Assembly (NCBI GenBank): GCA_030533445.1
Contig: CM060064.1
Span: forward strand, 23,407,126-23,471,125
Length of the DNA stretch: 64,000 nucleotides
DNA from: Cyprinodon diabolis
Lineage: Eukaryota; Chordata; Actinopteri; Cyprinodontiformes; Cyprinodontidae
Reading direction: 5' to 3'
Below are positions 13,301-22,827 of the stretch, piece after piece (within the stretch, counting starts at the first letter, position 1; every line of letters begins with the position of its first letter). Below the pieces are notes generated by a model that saw only the letters and a list, made by a program, of their open reading frames with translations, did no database searches and had not been told where the DNA came from. Both the position numbers and the translations under genes were made by a program.

Positions 13301-16300
13301 AAAAAGGAAAATTTTTTCATAGTCAAATGATGAAAACAGAGATAGTGATTATCTAAAATGCTAAATACAGTCCGTCATTTCGTAATTAGAAAGATCTTGC
13401 AAAATGCTTGATTCGTCATGTCATACGGCTACAGTTATGAGCATATAATGTGGTTTTGCCTACATGAGCATTTGTAAACAAGTTCTAGGAGAAACGGTCT
13501 GTAATGTGAGTTTTTGCTTGTTTATAATTCACTATCTTTCAAGGCACAAACTTTCCTCCAAGTGTGATACTAATACCAGAACGTTTATTTGATTGTTCTT
13601 GTGTTTGGTTACAGGAGTATGGTGGAGACATAGGACAAGGATATTTGAGGATAAGGAGGCAATATTATTGACTTTTATACTGTGAATAACCTAAAATTTC
13701 TACTTAAATGGGATTTTAGTAAAGACTGAAATATAAATATATTTTTTTCCAAAATAAAGCAAAGGTTTTAGACAGATTACCTTACTGCAAAATGAGGGTT
13801 GTAAACTGCAGATTTGTTTTTTAAAAATGCAATGAAGTAGCAACTAGCACTTTCTGCTGCCTGTATTTCTTGTAATGACACATAAAGACAGGAACTCACT
13901 CTACAACAAAACTGACGGAGAAGCTGGTAGGGTATAGAAAACAGATAACTGGGTTGAAAATATTCAATAGTTTAAGTTCTGCTCCTCAGACGGTCTGCTA
14001 AAAAGATGACTGCTACAAGTCCCAGAAGGCTGAGGCCAACAACTAATTGCACAAGGAGTATTTGCAAAAACTTAAAGGGTTTACTTACAAACGTATCATG
14101 AAGCTCAAACCCCTGCTTCAGAACAATGACGCTAGATAGAGCAAAAGTTCTAATTGCTAGATGGCTCCATCAAATTTGCACTTAAAATGTCCTCCCGTTT
14201 TACAGAATTGGCCATCTGACAAGGGTGCTTCTTAAAAAAAAAAAAAAAAAGATAAACAGGAATAGAAACTTTCTGATTTTCTTTTTAGTCTCTTTTCACA
14301 TAATTACTAAGAAGACAGTAGCTACATTTGGAGGTTGAGATGTGTTAAAAACTGCTTGGTCTTGGCAGACTAAAAATTATAGGCTGAATACTGTATGCAA
14401 TTACTTTTTCTTAATCTATGCTATTTGAAAACCTTTCAGTAATAAAAGTGAAATTACCATATAGCTGATATATCTGTTAAATCTACGTGAACAAGGTTCA
14501 GGTGCTATTACCTACAGCGTTTCTCTGATTTCTGTTCAGGAAAGGGTTAAACAATTTATCAGTTTGCCACTATATCAAATCTATTATTAGAATTACAAAA
14601 AAAAAAAAATCAAAAATCTAGGGATAGATAAAAAAGATTAATGATTCAGTAGAGAAATAAATGTTTGAAAAAATTAAGAGATTAATACAAAAAATTATTA
14701 AAAAAGAGGACAGTTTGTTTTAACAAGCTATAGTTTTCCCAATCAGTTGGTTTCAAATTAAGAATATAATCAAACATATGGATAGATAAGCCTTTAGAAA
14801 TGAATATCACTATCCAGTTATTGATACAATTTTAGTAGAGCTGAAAAACCGCTCTGTCAAAGTTGCTCTCTGTGAACAGCAGAGAAAAGCAGAAAATCTT
14901 TCCTCAGGCAGCAGAGCGCTACAAAACATTTGCAATCCATAGACTGTCATCTATTAGGTTTGTACGATAGATATTTCCATCAATGATCGAATAGTGAGAA
15001 GAAGAAAAATGATTCTGTCTATTTAAAAAAAACCCAGGCAGTGAATTGAGTGAACAAAAAACTAACTTTAAACATATTGTGTTTCAGACGCTTTGTGGCT
15101 CAGATCGTGACGCTGTGGCTCCACCTTATCAGCTGATCGAATCAGGAGTTACCAAAGACAGATACCGCGACTTTTGAATTTATATAGGGGTTGGGGGATG
15201 GCTACTGTGTGAGTGTGAATTTTTCACCCCCTCCCAAGGTCCAAACACCTGACGGATTAATTAACCGTTCACATCAGATGACCCTTAAACCGTGTGGCAT
15301 GGTGTGAGCTCCTCATGGTGTGACCTATCACATCATGTGACCCTTAGGAAGGACAGTGATTCACAAAGAGTCTCTCCTCTTTTTTCTAAGTGGTGTATTT
15401 TTCACCCCCTCCCAAGGTCCAAACACCTGATGGATTAATTAACCATTCACATCAGGTGACGCTTAAACCGTGTGACGTGGTGTGAGCTCCTCATAGTGAG
15501 ACCTATCACATCATGTGAGCCTTAGGAAGGACAGTGATTCACAAAGAGTCTCTCCTCTTTTTTCTAAGTGGTGTATTTTTCACCCCCTCCCAAGGTCCAA
15601 GTGATCCAGATCTTTTCCACTGCAACCTGTGTCTGAGCGAGCACAGAAGCGGCTAGAAACACAACAACCATGGTGGATGATAAGGTGGGAGAGCATTTTA
15701 TTTATTTATTTATTTTTTTTTTCTAACCATCTTAAAAAAGATTGTGTATTTAAGTTTGGGAAAGACAGCTAGATGCGATCTAAACCTTCCCTCCATTTTC
15801 ACGGAAGTAAACAAGGAGCAAGACCGCTTGTGACGTTATTAAAGTCTCTACTGCGCATGTGGGACGCTTAAACCGTATGAATGGACAAAATTAGACTTTT
15901 TTTTTTTTTTTTTTTTCATTTATTTATTTATTTTTTCTTTTAATAGACCGATACATATACATGTACATTATTATTTATCGTGTATATCGATATATAGATA
16001 TATATATATATATATATATATCTGTGTCTGAGCGAGCACAGAAGCGGCTAGAAACACAACAACCATGGTGGATGATAAGGTGGGAGAGCATTTTATTTAT
16101 TTATTTTTTTATTTTTTCTAACCATCTTAAAAAGGATTGTGTATTTAAGTTTGGGAAAGACAGCTAGATGCGATCTAAACCTTCCCTCCATTTTCACTGA
16201 AGTAAACAAGGAGCAAGACCGCTTGTGACGTTATTAAAGTCTCTACTGCGCATGTGGGACGGTTAAACCGTATGAATGGACAAAATTAGACATTTGTTTT

Positions 16301-17298
16301 TTTTTGTTTTTTATTTATTTTATTTTTTTTTCTTTTAATAGACCGATACATATAAATGTACATCATTATTTATCGTGTATATCGATATATAGATATATCT
16401 ATATATATATATATATATATATATCTCTTGCAGAATCCTATGAGGCAACGGATCTCATAGTAAGGCAGACTGAGGGGGCTACAGCGGCTGCAGCGGGGGT
16501 GGGGGTGGGGGGTGCGGTGGGGGTGGGGTGCTGTGTGAGTGACTGCACTCATCACACAGCTGCTCAAGCTGCAGGCAGGCAGAGATTGAAACGGTGTGCT
16601 AACAGTGATTATATAACAAATCAATACAAGTAATTAAAAATAATCATTTAATCATCATAACCGTTATTAAAATAACATAGTTAATTTTTATATGCATTTT
16701 TATACATTTTTTAATAATTTTTTTAATTATTCATTTTTTTATTATTTTTTTAATTCAATTTTATATTAATTTTATATCAATTTTATATTAATTTTATGTC
16801 AATTTTATATCAATTTTATATTAATTTTATATTAATTTTATATTAATTTTATATTAATTAAGGCGGGACTTCCGGTTTAATTAAGGCGGGACTTCCGGCT
16901 GTCACTTTGGAATGTGGGCGTGGTTTCGAGTTTGATGAAAGGTGGGGTAATTAAGGCGGGACTTCCGGTTTAATTAAGGCGGGACTTCCGGCTGTCACTT
17001 TGGAATGTGGGCGTGGTTTCGAGTTTGATGAAAGGTGGTTCATATAGTTTTTATTATGGAAAAGGGCCAAAATATAGACCATCAGACTTCAAAAGCTAAT
17101 GGATAAAGTTGAAAAGTGGTGAGTAGAATAGGGGTTTAAATTTTCAGAGAGGAAGAATAAAGTCATGTTTATCACAAATAAAAAACTTGGAGTAAATCAA
17201 AAGTTACATTTACTTAGAAAAGAGAAAGAAATGGTCGAGAGCTTTCAATTTGTTGGTGTTATGCCTTAAAAGGAAGTAATCAGCAAATATACATAAAC

Positions 17299-17340
<42 letters not shown>

Positions 17341-20300
17341 CTGTGTATATATTTTTTATTATAAAGAATATTGTGAAGAAAAGTATAAGAGCAATTAATA
17401 CGATGAGGTGTCCTCCAAGGTTGTTGTGGGGTGCAAGTTGTGATGCTTTAAAAACTATTTATGTGTCTCTAATTTGTTCAATTAAAGATTATGGATCTGT
17501 GGCCAAAACTTGTCTAAAAACTAGATATTATTGTATGATATATGATTATAAGAAGTTGAAACAACTCTAGAATATGGGTTGTAAATAGAGTCAGGAGAAA
17601 TGTCAATGCGTATTAGATGATAACAGCTGATGGCCAATTATCGGATGTATTTGAAAAGGCATAATTAAAGCAATTCCGGTAACATGCTGTTAGACAATGG
17701 TGGGAGAAAATAGAGCAAAACATTCAAAGTTTATAAGAATATTTTAGTCCAGTAGTTCTTTGATATTTATGACCAACGGGAACATGGAATCACATTAGTG
17801 TGGATAGATCAGTGACAGTTTTCAACAAAAGGAATACTACAAATATGTTAAGAGTTTTAAAATCAAGTTGTGGAAAAGTATAGGGATCATTTGCAAATTG
17901 ATACAGATGGATTGAAGAATCCTGAAACTTCAGAAACTACTGTAGCAGTAGTGATTATTGAATTATATATCAAAAAGAACATCAAACGTCTTCAATATCT
18001 GCAGAATAACCATGCATTATATAGGTGAATTAGAAGGCAAAGAGGAAATTAGAATAATTTCTAAAGTCTATTTGTTCATTATGGATCATAAGAAGAAAAC
18101 TAAAATAGGATAATAGTGTGGGAACTTGCCTATGTCGGTATTTCTGAAAACAAAAGAGCAGGTAGTTTAGCTAAGAAAGCTATTAAAGTTGATACTGATT
18201 TAGAGATTCCGCTATCTAAATTTGAAGGGAAAAGTATAGTTTTGAAAATGAGTAAAAGGTATGGAAAATCGGGAGTGATAAAGAGGTAAAAGCAAGACAT
18301 TTATAGAATACAAACTATATGAGGTTACAAGAAATAGAGATATGACTTGTAGGGAAGATATAGTTATGACTAGAGTACAATCAGGTTTTTGTCTCCTATG
18401 CAGTATGTGTCACTTTTTCTATGATGGGAAAACGCCTCACTGGAATATGTAGATTGCACATGCTTTAGTTTGGTGTAATAGGTATGTAAATCAAAGAAGA
18501 TTTTTAGCTTAGATTTGGGTTTTCGGTTTTTACATAAAACTGGCCTCATCAAAAGACTTTACAAAAAGGCGATCTTGAAATAGAATCCATGATGTGGCAG
18601 TAGTGCATTTAAAAAAAAATCTAATCTGCAGTTAAAAACTAAATGAATAAAAGAAGAAGCAACCCAGGTCTTTAGTTAGTCATTATCCATTAATTATTTC
18701 ACACAAATGGTCAATTGAAGATGTTTTTTATGTGAGAAAGTTCACCAAAAAGTCACTAATGTCAGTCAGTTATCAAGGGATACACAATTGAACAAAGTTG
18801 TTGGTACGCCTCATTAAATGAAAGAAAGACTATCAACAGTCACAGAAATAATCTGACTTGAATCTGATAAAAGTAATAAATAAAAATTCTATGAACAAAT
18901 GAAAGCCAGACTTTGCTTTTCAACTAGCCTATGTTTCAACAGAATAACAAAAATGTTGGTACCCCTTAAAAAGACTGAAAATAATTTGACCAAAGGGACT
19001 AGAAAATAAAGGCATGTCCACTTATGAGTATCAAAGGTACAAACTTATTACAAGTCAGTCGGTGACTGTTTGGTGACATGGTGTTTACCACGCTCAACAT
19101 GTTAGAGGTCAAGGCTAAAAGACCATTTTCAAGCAGCTTTATGTCCCTGTTGCTACATTTGCTCATATTATTCAGAAACTTAGGAACCATGGGACTGCAG
19201 CGAGCCTCCCTGGACGTGGCAGCAGGAAAATTGATGACAGAATAAATACGACTGGTAAAAAAAGAGCCCAGAAAAATTTCTAAAGAAGGTTTAGAAATTA
19301 AATGTCATTAAATGTCTGTTTCAGGAGGAAACCATTGTTGAAAAGAAATCCTAAAAAAGCCAGATTGAAATTTGTCAAACTGCATATTGACAAACCACAA
19401 AGTGGCTGGGGAGAATGTCATGTAGAAAGATGTGAAAAAACATGAACCTTTTGCCAAGACACACCATGACTATGTTCATAGATGGGAAAATGTAGCATAT
19501 CAAGAAAAAAAAACATTGTCCCTACTGTAAAACATGGAAGAGGCTTTGTTATGTTCTCGTGCATTATACATTTTATCATATTTTATCACTACCGCACTTT
19601 AAAAATGGAATTAGTGGGAGGCTCAATAGAGCCTGAAATATGGATATACAGTATCTCTCTGTTTACGACCGCCACTAAAATATTTGTTTTAAGAATTCTC
19701 GCATGAACAAATGGATGAATGTCCATTTTGTATTGCATTTGTTATTTAAAGGTAACACTGCAATTGTAAAACTTTGCATCTTTGAAATTAGCAGAATATC
19801 GACATTGTTTTGCACACATTTGTTATGGAAATGCGGCTAATGAGAAGTTTCCACAGTTGGTGAAGGAATGTCATCTACTGGTTTCCATTGTGTTTTATCA
19901 AGTCCAAGCTCAGCCATCAATCAGGAAACTTTGGAGCACGTTATGTTTCCCTGTGATGGAAAGGCTTTTTAGAAAGAGAAATTTGAATTTTCACCAGAAC
20001 TTGGTATCATCCCATCATGCAAAAACTTCCTGTGATCGTCTAGAGCTCACCAGACCTGTACACTAAAAAGAATCAATTTGAAATTGTTATGAGGAATATG
20101 AGAGGAACCAGACCCAAGAATGCAGCTGGGCTGCTGTGAGAAAACCTTCGCTCCTTTAATGTCACTGGCTGCCCCAGGCTGATATGTATTTTTATCTGGT
20201 TTACGTCAAAAATGTTGAAGCATGAATTTTCCCTAGCTGTACATTGTGAACATCAAAGTTAAGAAATAGATTGTTGAAACACATCACTCTATGCATTAGA

Positions 20301-20967
20301 GTTTAATAGATATACAAGTTGAATTTAACTAAATTTGCCAAATTTAATCACATTCCAATTGATTGACATAAGTATTTACAAGTATTTCACCTACCTTGGC
20401 AAACAAAGCTCTTTTGAATTCCACAGTCAATTGCAAACCATGTTCCATTTTGATCCATTGCTGCACACAATTCTTGTTTATTTTGTGGCTCTCCAGTCCT
20501 CCAGTTTACAAAAGATGTTCCCTGATCAGGTCCAGTCCAGTGCCAAATCCAGAGTTCTCCCAGCTCCAGTCCAATCCAAATTTTCTCAGCAGCTCGCCAT
20601 GAAGCTAAATCTGTAATAACATTTTCTGCTAATTTGTAAACTTCAGCTAGATAACTATTTATTGGTCTGCAGTAGCTCTTTGCCTCTTCATACGTCATCT
20701 TAGAAGTGAGCTGCAAGTCTGACAGTTGGAGCGGGGATGTGAAAATCACTGTGAAATTTTAAACACAGATTTTTAAGATGAGCAACAAATAAAAACACCT
20801 TTTAGTTCAAAAGCTTTCAATCAGGTTACTATAACTTCAAAATTTTAAACCTACATATCATTGCATTGTCTACCAGAGACAACAAGACACAGAAAGCAGC
20901 ATGTTTAGTACCAACCTGAGGTAAGAATTAGAAACAGAGGTGAAGTTCTTCTAGTTATCAGCCACAT
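1..20967 (-). CDS. C-type lectin / mucin-like glycoprotein gene (3' end beyond window)
   Basis: Four coding exons can be joined on the minus strand: 20967-20916 (signal peptide), 20748-20395 (lectin domain 1), 3372-3034 (lectin domain 2) and 2889-1 (Ser/Thr-rich, still open at the window edge). All three introns are phase 1, the usual phase for shuffled extracellular domains, and each has GT and AG ends. The predicted product is a secreted or type I membrane protein with two C-type lectin domains followed by a long, heavily N- and probably O-glycosylated stalk. No membrane segment or tail is visible, so both would lie left of the window. I recognise the architecture as one of the lineage-specific teleost lectin/mucin-like genes but cannot name an orthologue. 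The second intron is 17 kb and mostly transposon. Certainty is high for the domains and good for the exon joins; function is inferred. Confidence 0.8.
3034..3372 (-). CDS. C-type lectin domain 2 exon
   Basis: This 339-nt exon encodes one C-type lectin-like domain of 113 residues. It lies between a TTTTTCAG acceptor (3373-3380) and a GTAAGT donor (3028-3033), phase 1 on both sides. Family landmarks are the SHCW cysteine, WIGL core, WTWSDGS, EPSYGNNGRC, WYTENC and a final NLIC cysteine. The canonical calcium/sugar motifs (EPN or QPD, and WND) are absent: the positions read EPS and WYTE. Sugar binding may therefore be lost or non-classical. Confidence 0.85.
3373..4479. other. Lectin-gene intron, no gene seen
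   Basis: Intronic sequence with no convincing exon. Near 4159-4330 there is a stretch beginning CTATAGCCCTTTTCCATTGG that resembles the end of a common fish MITE, but no matching second end was found. The 83-codon frame on the minus strand at 3860-4111 shows no family features and looks fortuitous. Confidence 0.5.
5325..5379. repeat. (AT)n microsatellite
   Basis: About 27 AT units in the left foldback arm. The mirror site in the right arm (near 15990-16020 and again 16383-16425) has shorter, interrupted AT tracts, so this locus has diverged between arms. Confidence 0.9.
5865..6370. repeat. ~180-bp tandem array in left foldback arm
   Basis: Units carry CACTGTCCTTCCTAAGGG and end in GGACCTTGGGAGGGGGTG. 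The latter phrase recurs near 5988, 6168 and 6347, a spacing of about 180 bp. The mirror array at about 15220-15600 has only two such phrases, so the two arms differ by one unit. This is a minisatellite within the element, not a CRISPR array: units are contiguous, with no spacers. Confidence 0.8.
7433..7630 (+). other. Unassigned 65-codon open frame with a hydrophobic C-terminus, in left arm
   Basis: After an in-frame TGA, 65 sense codons run to a TAA. The last 30 or so residues form one long hydrophobic helix (including VGLSLLGLVAVIFLA) followed by DRLRSRT and stop, the layout of a C-terminal membrane segment. No ATG is in frame. The mirror copy on the minus strand of the right arm (about 14190-13990) keeps the frame, with one Phe-to-Val change in the part compared. 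It could be the last exon of a captured host gene or chance; I do not recognise a family. Confidence 0.25.
9593..12010. other. Central spacer of the foldback element
   Basis: Single-copy sequence between the two arms, AT-rich, with no recognised coding capacity. A 63-codon frame at 11740-11931 has no family features. A short phrase (AATGAGAAGTTTGG) occurs twice, near 10683 and 11010, in partly similar surroundings, hinting at an old internal duplication of about 330 bp. Nothing else was identified. Confidence 0.5.
12011..17052. repeat. Right arm of foldback inverted repeat
   Basis: Reverse complement of the left arm, about 260 bp longer. The extra length comes from a tandem copy of a ~395-bp block (15628-16022 and 16023-16420) and a duplicated ~98-bp terminal block (16860-17040), partly offset by the loss of one 180-bp unit and shorter AT and poly-A tracts. 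A G-rich tract (about 16495-16530) appears here in place of the shorter G runs of the left arm. Confidence 0.85.
15628..16420. repeat. Tandem duplication of a ~395-bp block in right foldback arm
   Basis: The block starting GTCTGAGCGAGCACAGAAGC occurs at about 15631 and again at 16026, each followed by the same A/T-rich stretch, the CGCATGTGGGACG phrase and an AT microsatellite. The left arm has a single copy, so the duplication arose in one arm after the inverted structure formed. Confidence 0.8.
17298..17342. repeat. (AT)n(GT)n microsatellite
   Basis: A compound dinucleotide tract of alternating AT then GT, inside the decayed LINE copy. A 5' AT run passes into about ten GT units. Confidence 0.9.
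18780..19590 (+). mobile_element. Decayed Tc1-like transposon
   Basis: The left part carries phrases typical of fish Tc1 ends (GTTGGTACGCCTCATT and a second TGTTGGTACCCC). Downstream are transposase remnants on the plus strand: a helix-turn-helix end resembling IIQKLRNHGTA followed by LPGRGSRKIDDRIN, and a later piece reading VPTVKHGRGFVMF, the analogue of the usual TVKHGGGSVMVW. Stops and frameshifts are frequent and no right inverted repeat was found. Confidence 0.6.
19860..20075 (+). mobile_element. Fragment of a second Tc1-like transposase
   Basis: The stretch parallels 52140-52270 in the 51262-52790 element: an analogue of YQEILENFMLPS, then a degraded FQQDLAPAHSAKTT (reads FHQNLVSSHHAKTS). 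It is therefore the same family as that copy and different from the element just upstream. Ends are not visible. Confidence 0.55.
20395..20748 (-). CDS. C-type lectin domain 1 exon
   Basis: This 354-nt, phase 1-1 exon lies between an ATTTCACAG acceptor and a GTAGGT donor (20389-20394) and encodes one lectin-like domain. Landmarks are MTYEEAKSYC, KIWIGLELGE, WHWTGPDQG, FVNWRTGEPQN, LCAAM, WFAIDCG and FVCQG. The four conserved cysteines are present. The calcium-site motif is EPQ rather than EPN, and the WND position reads FAID, so classical mannose binding is not supported. It is the N-terminal of the two lectin domains. Confidence 0.88.
20916..20967 (-). CDS. Signal-peptide exon of the lectin gene
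   Basis: Seventeen codons plus one base encode M-W-L-I-T-R-R-T-S-P-L-F-L-I-L-T-S, a short basic then hydrophobic leader. The exon ends in phase 1 at a GTTGGT donor, which fits the next exon's acceptor and completes a valine codon. The donor is weaker than consensus. I chose this ATG because it is the only nearby one giving a leader in the right phase. Confidence 0.6.
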
Positions 20968-21002
20968 TTCTTTTATAATAAATACTAACTTTAAAAATGT
21001 TA

Positions 21003-21015
21003 CATATATATAACA
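21003..21015 (-). promoter_or_regulatory. Possible TATA box of the lectin gene
   Basis: On the minus strand the run TTATATATATG lies about 40 bp upstream of the leader ATG. It would place the transcription start only a few bases before the ATG, giving a very short 5' UTR. The region is AT-rich, so this may be coincidental. Confidence 0.25.
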
Positions 21016-21717
21016 TTTCGAATATAAAAAAAGTCACTGCTCCTGTTCAAAAGGTCCCAGCAGCTTTAAGCAGCAAAATGGCAATACCGAGTGTCTCCTG
21101 TAAGGAGACACTTTCCTAATAATTACTTGAGGCAAAGCTGTTTGTCAAGTTTTTCATTCTCTCAGACATACAGTGGTATGTGGTTTGTTAAGCTGAACCA
21201 ACACCTACATCTGGTATTAGGTGTGCAGGCTGCTTATCATCAATCAAAAATGAACATAAGAGACCAACAAAAAAGAAAACTTTTATTTTGCCGTGTCATT
21301 TTTTTTTCAGGTAATAAAAGCTACTCTCAGTCTTCCACAAAGCTTAAACGACCTAATGTTTTTACCACCAAAGGCCACTGTATGAAATTTAGAAAGCTAC
21401 AGTTGTAGTGGAAATTTTAAAATACCTCATAAGAACAAGTTGTACATGTGGAAAAAAAACATTCAAGCATTTCTCAGATTGACTATAGACTAAACAGTAA
21501 TCCACAAACGCATTTAGAAAAAACAGCAAATGCTTCTATTTAAACTTACAGCAAGCCATAACCAGAAAAGTAAAATACTTTCTATAATTAGATAATGAAA
21601 ATTTAATCTTGGTTTCCTGTGATTTAGAATTTTCTATATTTTATTTGATAACTGTTGCTAAAAATAGACCCTCCGTACTGTAAAAATATGTATATATCAT
21701 TATTTAATACATACTTA

Positions 21718-22767
21718 CGGAAGAGGATTAGGGCCACTGAAAAAAAAAAAAACTTAACTGATTAAATTTTATTTCAGTTTAATATAGGAAAAAGTCAGAA
21801 TTCTGAGAAAAAAGTCAGAAGTCTGTTTATTTATTGTTGTATTGTGTTTATGTATTGTTGTGTTATTGTTTATTATTTGTTATGTACAGCACATTGGAAA
21901 AATTCTGACTTTTTTTCCCAGAATTCTGACTTTAATCTCTAAATTCTGACTTCAGAGATTCAGAGATTAAAGTCAAAATTCTGGGAAAAAGGCTAGAATT
22001 CTGAGATTTAAGTCAGAATTCTGACTTTTTTTCCATATCAAACCGTACTTCGGAAGAGGATTGAAAAAATAAAAAAAAAATTTACAAAATTTTACATTTT
22101 ATTTCAGTTTAATATGGGAAAAAAGTCAGAATTCAGAAATTAAAGTCAGAATTCTGGGAAAAAAAGGCACAATTCTGAGATTAAAGTCAGATTTCTGCGA
22201 AAAAAGTCAGAATTTCTCAGAATTCTGACTTTTTTTTCCCATATTAAACTGAATTAAAGTTTAAAAATCAGATAACTTTTTTTTATTTTCTCACTGGCCC
22301 TAATCCTCTTCCGAAGTACGGTTGGATATGGGAAAAAAGTCAGAATTCTGACTTTTTTCGCAGAAATCTGACTTTAATCTCAGAATTGTGCCTTTTCTTC
22401 TCCAGAATTCTGACTTTAATTTCTGAATTCTGGCTTTTTTTTTGTTTTACATATTTAACTGAAATAAAATTTAAAAATTTGTTAACTTTTTTTAATTTTT
22501 TCAGTGGACCTAATCCTCTTCCGAAGGATGGTTTTATATGGGAAAAAAGTCAGAATTCTGACTTTAATCGCAGAATTCTGACTGTAATTTCAGAATTCTT
22601 GCCTTTTTCTCATAATTCTGACTTTAATCTCTGAATTCTGACTTTTTTCTCAGAATTTTGACTTTAATCTCCGAATTCGGACTTTTTTTCCCCCTTAAAC
22701 TGAAATAAAATTTAGAAATCAGTTAACTTTATTTTTTATTTTTTTCAGTGGCCCTAATCCTCTTCCG
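21718..22767. mobile_element. MITE built of GAATTC-centred palindromes, 10-bp target duplication
   Basis: Termini are inverted copies: CGGAAGAGGATTAGGGCCA at the left and its complement at the right, extending through an A-rich/T-rich stretch for about 60 bp. The flanks are TACATACTTA and TACATACTAA, a 10-bp duplication with one mismatch, a length typical of Mutator-like elements. The interior is a string of variants of the palindrome GTCAGAATTCTGAC on both strands. The terminal phrase also occurs internally near 22040, 22300 and 22510, so the element seems built from several nested or tandem copies. No coding capacity. Confidence 0.8.
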
Positions 22768-22802
22768 TACATACTAAATATTGAAATATGGACAATGATT
22801 TA

Positions 22803-22817
22803 AATGATCATCGTCGG
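22803..22817 (+). repeat. Left target-site duplication of the LINE
   Basis: AATGATCATCGTCGG is repeated exactly at 27717-27731, bracketing the LINE. Confidence 0.9.
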
Positions 22818-22827
22818 ACAGCTGTGA

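Larger units (their letters stand above)
4811..17052. mobile_element. 12.2-kb foldback-type DNA element with ~5-kb inverted arms
   Basis: The ends are exact inverted copies: AAAAACTATATGAACCACC at the left and its reverse complement at the right. They are flanked by the 6-bp direct repeat ATTATG (4805-4810 and 17053-17058). The host LINE gives the pre-insertion sequence, which confirms the duplication. The left arm is 4811-9592, the right arm about 12011-17052, and the spacer 9593-12010. The arms are almost identical apart from copy-number changes in short tandem repeats. No transposase, integrase or polymerase frame was recognised, so it looks non-autonomous. Six-bp target duplications occur in Polinton/Maverick, IS3EU and Dada elements, but the termini do not match the AG...CT ends of Polintons, and I leave the superfamily open. 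Confidence 0.85.
4480..18665 (+). mobile_element. Old I/Nimb-type LINE copy, split by the foldback element
   Basis: Two blocks (about 4480-4810 and 17053-18665) form one decayed LINE when the foldback element is removed. The left block carries reverse-transcriptase remnants and ends with a copy of the catalytic region reading KSLFADNGA, matching KSLFADDGA at 26109-26147 in the younger LINE. The right block resumes at once with the following residues, then the C-terminal region (KFSERKNKVMF, ESFQFVGV), a ribonuclease H tail (GSLAKKAIK) and a 3' end (GGCAGTAGTGCATTT, then AAGAAGAAGC) matching that of the 22818-27716 copy. Many stops and frameshifts are present. The left limit is approximate. 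Confidence 0.75.

Noticed and set aside
4811..17052. The long inverted repeat as an assembly artefact
   Set aside because: It has transposon-like termini, a 6-bp target duplication, an empty-site match in a related LINE, a single-copy spacer and asymmetric tandem changes in the two arms. Long-read confirmation is still desirable.
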